Source: Chamaecrista fasciculata (lineage: Eukaryota > Streptophyta > Magnoliopsida > Fabales > Fabaceae). Taken from it: a stretch of DNA of 64,000 nt. Position 1 is the first letter of the stretch; the number at the start of each line of letters is the position of its first letter. Both the position numbers and the translations under genes were made by a program. Below, in pieces: positions 59,148-64,000 of this stretch. The DNA is taken from assembly GCA_003254925.1 (NCBI GenBank), contig QANZ01043758.1:49376-113375 (forward strand), written 5' to 3'. The notes beneath the pieces are model-generated. The model worked only from the letters and a program-made list of their open reading frames with translations. It made no database searches and had not been told where the DNA came from.

Positions 59148-62013
59148 CTAAATGAGAGCCATCTGCTGAATATTTATTGGATAGGAATCACTGGGTGGGC
59201 CATTAACAGCTCTCCATGAGAACACATATGCTGAAGATTGTGATGGATGGAAAGCATCCCAAAACACATAACGGTCTCTATTTGGACATGGAACCCCAAA
59301 TGGAAGGCATGTTAGCTGTCCCTGGTTCCTTCCAACTCCACAACAAGCTCTATCCACCACACTAAATGCTGCAAAAACATCACCAAATTACCATTTGATC
59401 AACTTATTTTATCATTTCCTTTTGAGTATACTTTTTTTAGTCCCTAAATTTGTTTCAAAATAGAGATTTAGTCTCTGGATATTGGAAATACACTTTTTGG
59501 TCTCTGACATTTTTATACTCATTTTCTATTTGAAATATTATCTATTGGAATTAAATAGTTTATGTTTATAAAAAAAATTAGGGATCAAAAAGTGTGTTTT
59601 CAACATTCAAGGATTAAATCGTGATTTGAAACAAATAGAAGTAGGTTTACTCTTTCCTTTTCTATCAAAAAAGGACAAAACAAATTTAGCAGTATAAAAT
59701 TCACAGATCCACATACATGGTTGTTGCGAATAATAATCAATTTTATGATTATTAGAGTTGTTGAAAATAGTTATATTATTTGATGCTGATGTAGTTTTTT
59801 TTTTTTTGGTAAAATGCTGATGTAGTATTTGTTACATCAATTTAATTGTTTCATTCCTATCTCTTAAAAGTTGAAACAAAATCCTCTTAAAGAGACTAAA
59901 ATGGATGAGTTAATTTGAGATAGGATATATCAATATGCTTCAAGAACCATAAGGGCCATAAGTATCTGTCAATTTTAGTTGTGCAAACAAAAATAACCCA
60001 AACTTTTAAAGTTTTTTAGGGATATATTATCTGCATAAGAAGGGGGATTTTATGATTCTTACAGTAGGCTGCAGGGTTATTGAGGATGTCACCAAAAGTA
60101 GCATAAGTATTGCCATAAGCAAAAATGGCACCAGGATGGTTTCTGTTGAGCTGGTCAACCATGGCTCTGAGTCCCTCATTGAAGGTTCCAAGCATCTGGT
60201 TCACCGAATCCATGCACCGTCCTGGTGGCGCCATGGCACGTTGGTTAGGGATGCATCCAAGTGGTCCTATTCCTGCTAAGAAGAACTTCCTTAATCCTAG
60301 ACTATGCATTGCCTGCAAAGTGAAAATACAACTAGTTCTTAGATTAACCTTCTCAAAATGGCACTCTACAAGTTTTTTGGGATAAGAATGAGGAATGTGG
60401 GACATAGATATTACTTTATTGGAACTTTGTGAACTTTACCCTAAACTAACTTCAGCTGAACCAAACCTAATGTTTTCTTACCAGAATCTGACGAACATAG
60501 CTATTAACAAGAAGATTGCCAAACTGTTGGGGACTGTAAATGTAACTGGAATTGTATAAGGAAGGCATGAGGTAGTTGTTGATGTAATCATTGCTTCCAA
60601 ACACTAACACTGCAATAGATTTTGCCAGAAATTGTGACAATGTAGTTCCATTCATCATTGTCCTCAGCTCATTCAAGGTGTCCTCAAAGTTCAGCACTTG
60701 CTGGCTCAGGCTATACCTATCACCCTGCATACATATATAATTACATACATCTTTATACCTAACCAATGGTGTAATGCTAAGTATTTGAACTGTCAAAAGG
60801 GTTAAAGACCAGCCATTTTTGAGTTAGGATGTTGAATTTATAACCCACAAAATCATCGGTCGAATTAACCCGACCCGAATATCTGTGACTTAGCAGGTAA
60901 CTTTGTTTCTGTTTTTTTTTTCTTAAAAAAAAAAGAGAAAAATGAAACCAATGGAAAAGATAAAATTTGTTTGTGAGAAGAAGAGTAGGGTGAAGTGTAC
61001 ATAGTGACGTCCAGTGTCATCAAGTATACCACCAGCAGCTGAAGCATAATTAACTCCATTCTGTATTCTGCTCCCTGTAGTGGATGGGTTTGCAAATGGT
61101 GGAGGAGAAGGAACACCCAACATGTCTCCTGTAATATTAAACGTACTATGTTATTGTCACTTTTTTCTAATAACAGAAATAAAATTAACTACACTATTTT
61201 ATTTTAGGACATATTTTGGTCCTCTATCAAATAATACATACATGGGATATATATATATATATATATAATTTAGAGTAAATTAGTGATTTGGTTTTTAAAA
61301 GATGATAAATAAGATATTAATTCAATTTAATGGTTAATATAATTTTCTAATATCAATGGTTAAATTCACAAAATTCAGAACACATGAGATTTGTCATTAA
61401 ATTTTAGTTGGTATATTTAATAAAAGGACTATACTTGAAATTACATCTTTTGGAGATTAAACCTTACAATTTTATCTTTTAGAGACTCAATTGAAAAATC
61501 TACCATCTTTCAAAGACCAAATCACTAATTTGTTCTATAATTTAAAATTCTTGTAGAATTAATTTGATAATAGGGTGAACCTTAGAAAGCACTCAAGCTC
61601 TCATAAGTCCGAGCTCCTCCATCACATGCATATTACTCAATATATATATAAAGAAGAAGGCATAAAGAGAAAATTAGTGTATAAAGCTCTCTTTAACATT
61701 GTTTATGATAATATATATATATAGAAAGGGGAAGTAATTTCATATTACCAATAAAATCAATGATGGTTTTGCCATTAGAGAATCTGCCAGTAGGACCAGT
61801 TGAGCCATAATCAATGCCATAAGGAAAATAATTAGACTTAGCCAAAGTGCTGAGGTAGTTGTTGTTTCCAACTTCAACCAATGAATCTCCAAACACAAAT
61901 ATAGCAGGAACCTTCGGGGTCTGTGATTTCACCATTTCCACCATTTTCATCCACAAAAACACATAAACAACCACATTTCTCACAAATCTCCACCTACCCA
62001 TTCCTCTCATCAT
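59148..62013 (-). CDS. GDSL-type esterase/lipase, 5 exons, 368 aa
   Basis: Secreted SGNH-fold hydrolase of the plant GDSL family; substrates of most members are unknown (acyl esters, cutin or wax-related esters). Exons: 62013-61749, 61128-61001, 60724-60482, 60312-60063, 59368-59148; introns GT-AG, frame closed at 368 aa, the family's usual size. Seen: a hydrophobic N-terminus that acts as signal peptide (VRNVVVYVFLWMKMVEMV, cleavage probably near residue 30), block I FVFGDSLVEVGNNN with the nucleophile Ser44, block II GSRIQNGVNYASAAGGILDD (oxyanion Gly about 112), block III VLVFGSNDYINNYL (Asn176), and block V DAFHPS with Asp333 and His336. All four catalytic elements are intact. Two start ATGs are adjacent (62013 and 62010); the first is given. 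By memory the closest Arabidopsis gene is At1g71250. Confidence 0.93.
59422..59655. mobile_element. Foldback MITE in GDSL-lipase intron 4
   Basis: Left arm (gagtatactttttttagtcc ... tttttggtctctga) and right arm (complement of agagtaaacctacttctatt ... tttttgatccctaa) pair over about 85 bp with gaps. Confidence 0.6.
61271..61538. mobile_element. Foldback MITE in GDSL-lipase intron 1
   Basis: Starts tagagtaaattagtgatttg and ends with the near complement (caaatcactaatttgttcta). Inner parts also pair. 268 bp. Confidence 0.65.
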
Positions 62014-62520
62014 TTTGCTGCTATAATTACTCTTGAGAAGAAATTAATGGATGAATGTACCACGAAAATAATTAAGGAACCAAAGATATATATGCATAAA
62101 AAGATGAGTCCTTAAAGTGTCGTGATTTGTGATTGCATGTGGCTTTTCTCATGAATTTTGGTTGCTCTTTTTAACTTCCATTTTGTCATTTTGTTCTTTT
62201 TCTGTTTCTATGGCATCATGATGTTTAGACTTTAGAACCCTTTCCTCAAGATTCATGCTTTCTTCTCCTAAACGGTTTTGTATAGTGAAGCTGAAGCTAT
62301 CATATCTGCGTGGTTTATGTTGCCACTATATATATACATATAGAATAATCCTTTCCATTTACTTTTGTGATATATACTCAAGCACTAAATATATTTTCAA
62401 TAATCATTAGAATTGAGTTATAAGATTCTGAATTTTTAAGTGAGTTACTTATTAAAATGAATATTGGTACTGAAGATTTCAAATTTTCTAATCAAAATTT
62501 GTTTGTTATGGATGCATAAC
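62014..62520 (-). promoter_or_regulatory. GDSL-lipase upstream region
   Basis: AT-rich sequence upstream of the lipase start on the minus strand, including a run 'actatatatatacatatag' at about 62324-62342. It must hold the promoter; no element can be set with confidence. Confidence 0.3.
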
Positions 62521-62699
62521 TGTTACCAATTCCACGGCGGCTTCCTGATTTGGTTTTGGTTTTTGGGTGTTCGGTGGCGTTTTGTTTTCTGGGTCAGTTC
62601 TTTAGATGGTTGTAGCTTTAGTTGGATCCGTGCATCCTCTAACTTGACAGCTGATTGTCTTGCCAATTTGTCTGACACGAGGATGAGTCCTCTTGGATA
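62521..62699 (+). mobile_element. LINE-like C-terminal (RNase H) remnant
   Basis: GC-richer than its surroundings. The frame from about 62605 reads DGCSFSWIRASSNLTADCLA, then NLSDTRMSPLG and a stop. This resembles the end of the RNase H-like region of plant LINE proteins (F-WIxRxxNxxADxLA). Only the tail is present. Confidence 0.4.
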
Positions 62700-63850
62700 G
62701 GTTGCAAACACCCACACCCTCGTCAGTTGATATTTTGTCTAGTGTTATTGTTTATATTAGAGAAGGGTTGGCTAGTTAAAGTGAAAGGAAGTTAATTAAT
62801 ACTTTAAATTTGTATAATTTAACGGTTAAACTGTTAAAATAAACAAAATTCTCATGAATTTTATATGATGTGTAAAACATTTCTTGAACTATAGTGACAA
62901 AAAAATTTAATAAGCTTTTAATTCTGTACAAAAGAATCTGTTTGTTAAGATTTTATAAAAGAAAATCAATAATTTTTAACTATTATTAAATTAATAATAG
63001 TTAATTATAAATTTTGGTCAATACAAAGTGCAACAATCATTACAAAACTAAATAAATTATTTTTTAATAACAATTTTTTGGCCCAATAAGTAAGATTAGG
63101 AGAAATCTTTTATCTTTCCATGATTTGACAAAAAAAAATTCATATCTAACTCAAACTAATAAAAAAACAAAAATAAAATAATGGAGGACACAAAAGTATA
63201 ATATATGACATGTGACATACAATATAATGATATATGTATATACAATTTGTCAAAACACTACCCTTATAACAAATATAGGTGATAAATAATCCATCTCAAT
63301 TGTTCAGATTAGAAATAACAATAAAAATCAGATAATGAAATAATATTTTAGAGACCAAAACGGAACAAAAAATAGTTTGAGGACCAAAATAAAACTAATC
63401 ACATAGTTTGAAGACTAATTTTAAATTGGTTCACTGAATAAACACGGAGTTGGTGATGTGACACCATTAAATAATGATGTATCAAGTTAAATGATGATGA
63501 AGAGAAATTTTGTGTAATCATTTGCCCATTAACTCTATTAAAAATTGGATTGAGTGATTAATTTTGATAATGGAAACATTTGTGAGAGACTAAATTGAGG
63601 AAAAAAATTAATGAGAAACAAATTGAAAAAAAAAAAAGAACAATACATGAAGGACCAAAATAAAATTCTTATCTTTAGATGAACAAAGAAAAATATTAAA
63701 ACCCTTGGTAAAAACATTTTGTACGTTGTTTAAAAAAAGAAAAAAAGCAGTTTGTACTCTGTACGGAAATGAAATAATATACAAACTAAGGTATATTAGT
63801 ATAGATAAACTGTTTGGGCCTTAGTGCCTCTTTGCCATATTAAAAAAAAA
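62700..63850. other. AT-rich intergenic spacer
   Basis: No gene. Scattered 'ggaccaaaat' words (63343-63425, 63650-63665) suggest one arm of another foldback MITE, but the partner arm is not clear. Confidence 0.4.
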
Positions 63851-63965
63851 AACAGTTGCATTTAAATTGAAAAGAAGCTTGCATGGAAGTTCGAACCCAA
63901 GCCCTTACAAGCAAACATCAAAGTTGGTGGGGGCCAAAACCACTTGGCCAAGTCATGGACAATGA
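63850..63965 (-). mobile_element. tRNA-derived SINE head (minus strand)
   Basis: On the minus strand, the A-box-like word TGGCCAAGTGG (63950-63940) and the B-box GGGTTCGAACT (63898-63888) are 41 nt apart, as in tRNA-type polymerase III promoters. A short body ends in a T run at 63841-63852 (read from the minus strand). No acceptor stem or CCA-like tRNA fold is present, so this is a SINE piece and not a tRNA gene. Confidence 0.45.
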
Positions 63966-64000
63966 AATTTTCTATGTGTTGTATATATATACCCCCCCCC

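Noticed and set aside
63850..63965. A tRNA gene
   Set aside because: A and B boxes exist but no acceptor, D or T stem can be paired; a SINE head is the better reading.

Overview
The window is nuclear DNA from a flowering plant, almost certainly a eudicot. It is AT-rich, its genes are split by canonical GT-AG introns, the gaps are packed with small plant-type transposons, and all seven intact genes match plant families closely. The species cannot be named from the sequence alone. There are three Ns at 41704-41706 inside a poly-T run. No bacterial, organellar, viral or toxin genes were seen.

Layout. At 673-1934 lies a Mutator-like element with about 290-bp inverted ends; it carries a broken fragment of a trihelix transcription-factor gene (a Pack-MULE). 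Next, on the minus strand, are a 22-exon dynamin-related GTPase of the DRP2 type (13418 to 2346, 917 aa) and a 14-exon SCYL2 pseudokinase (31550 to 19700, 928 aa). The gap between them (about 13.7-19.5 kb) holds a SINE, two head-to-tail mini-Helitrons, and a decayed inverted-repeat element with a foldback MITE nested inside it. Between the divergent SCYL2 and GDPD4 genes sits a three-level nested transposon stack (31845-33754), two levels of which keep perfect 8-bp target-site duplications.

On the plus strand follow GDPD4 (34073-39989, 330 aa, glycerophosphodiester phosphodiesterase), a DUF2062 membrane protein (41526-45409, 177 aa), a KIPK-type AGC VIII kinase (51864-54893, 837 aa) and RAD52-1/ODB1, an organellar single-strand-annealing protein (56478-58197, 193 aa). 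The last gene is a minus-strand GDSL esterase/lipase (62013 to 59148, 368 aa). Remnants include a DUF641-like fragment upstream of the DUF2062 gene, a retroelement leader/gag start after RAD52-1, a LINE-like tail near 62.6 kb and a tRNA-derived SINE head near 63.9 kb.

How the genes relate. DRP2 and SCYL2 both belong to clathrin/post-Golgi membrane traffic, yet they are ordinary separate plant genes and not an operon. From memory of Arabidopsis locus numbers, SCYL2B, GDPD4, RAD52-1 and the GDSL lipase lie in matching (reversed) order in the At1g71250-At1g71410 interval, so the right two thirds of the window looks like a conserved ancestral block. Exon coordinates were worked out by hand from splice sites, reading frame and family similarity. 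The exon lengths sum to open frames of the expected family size, but no transcript data were available.
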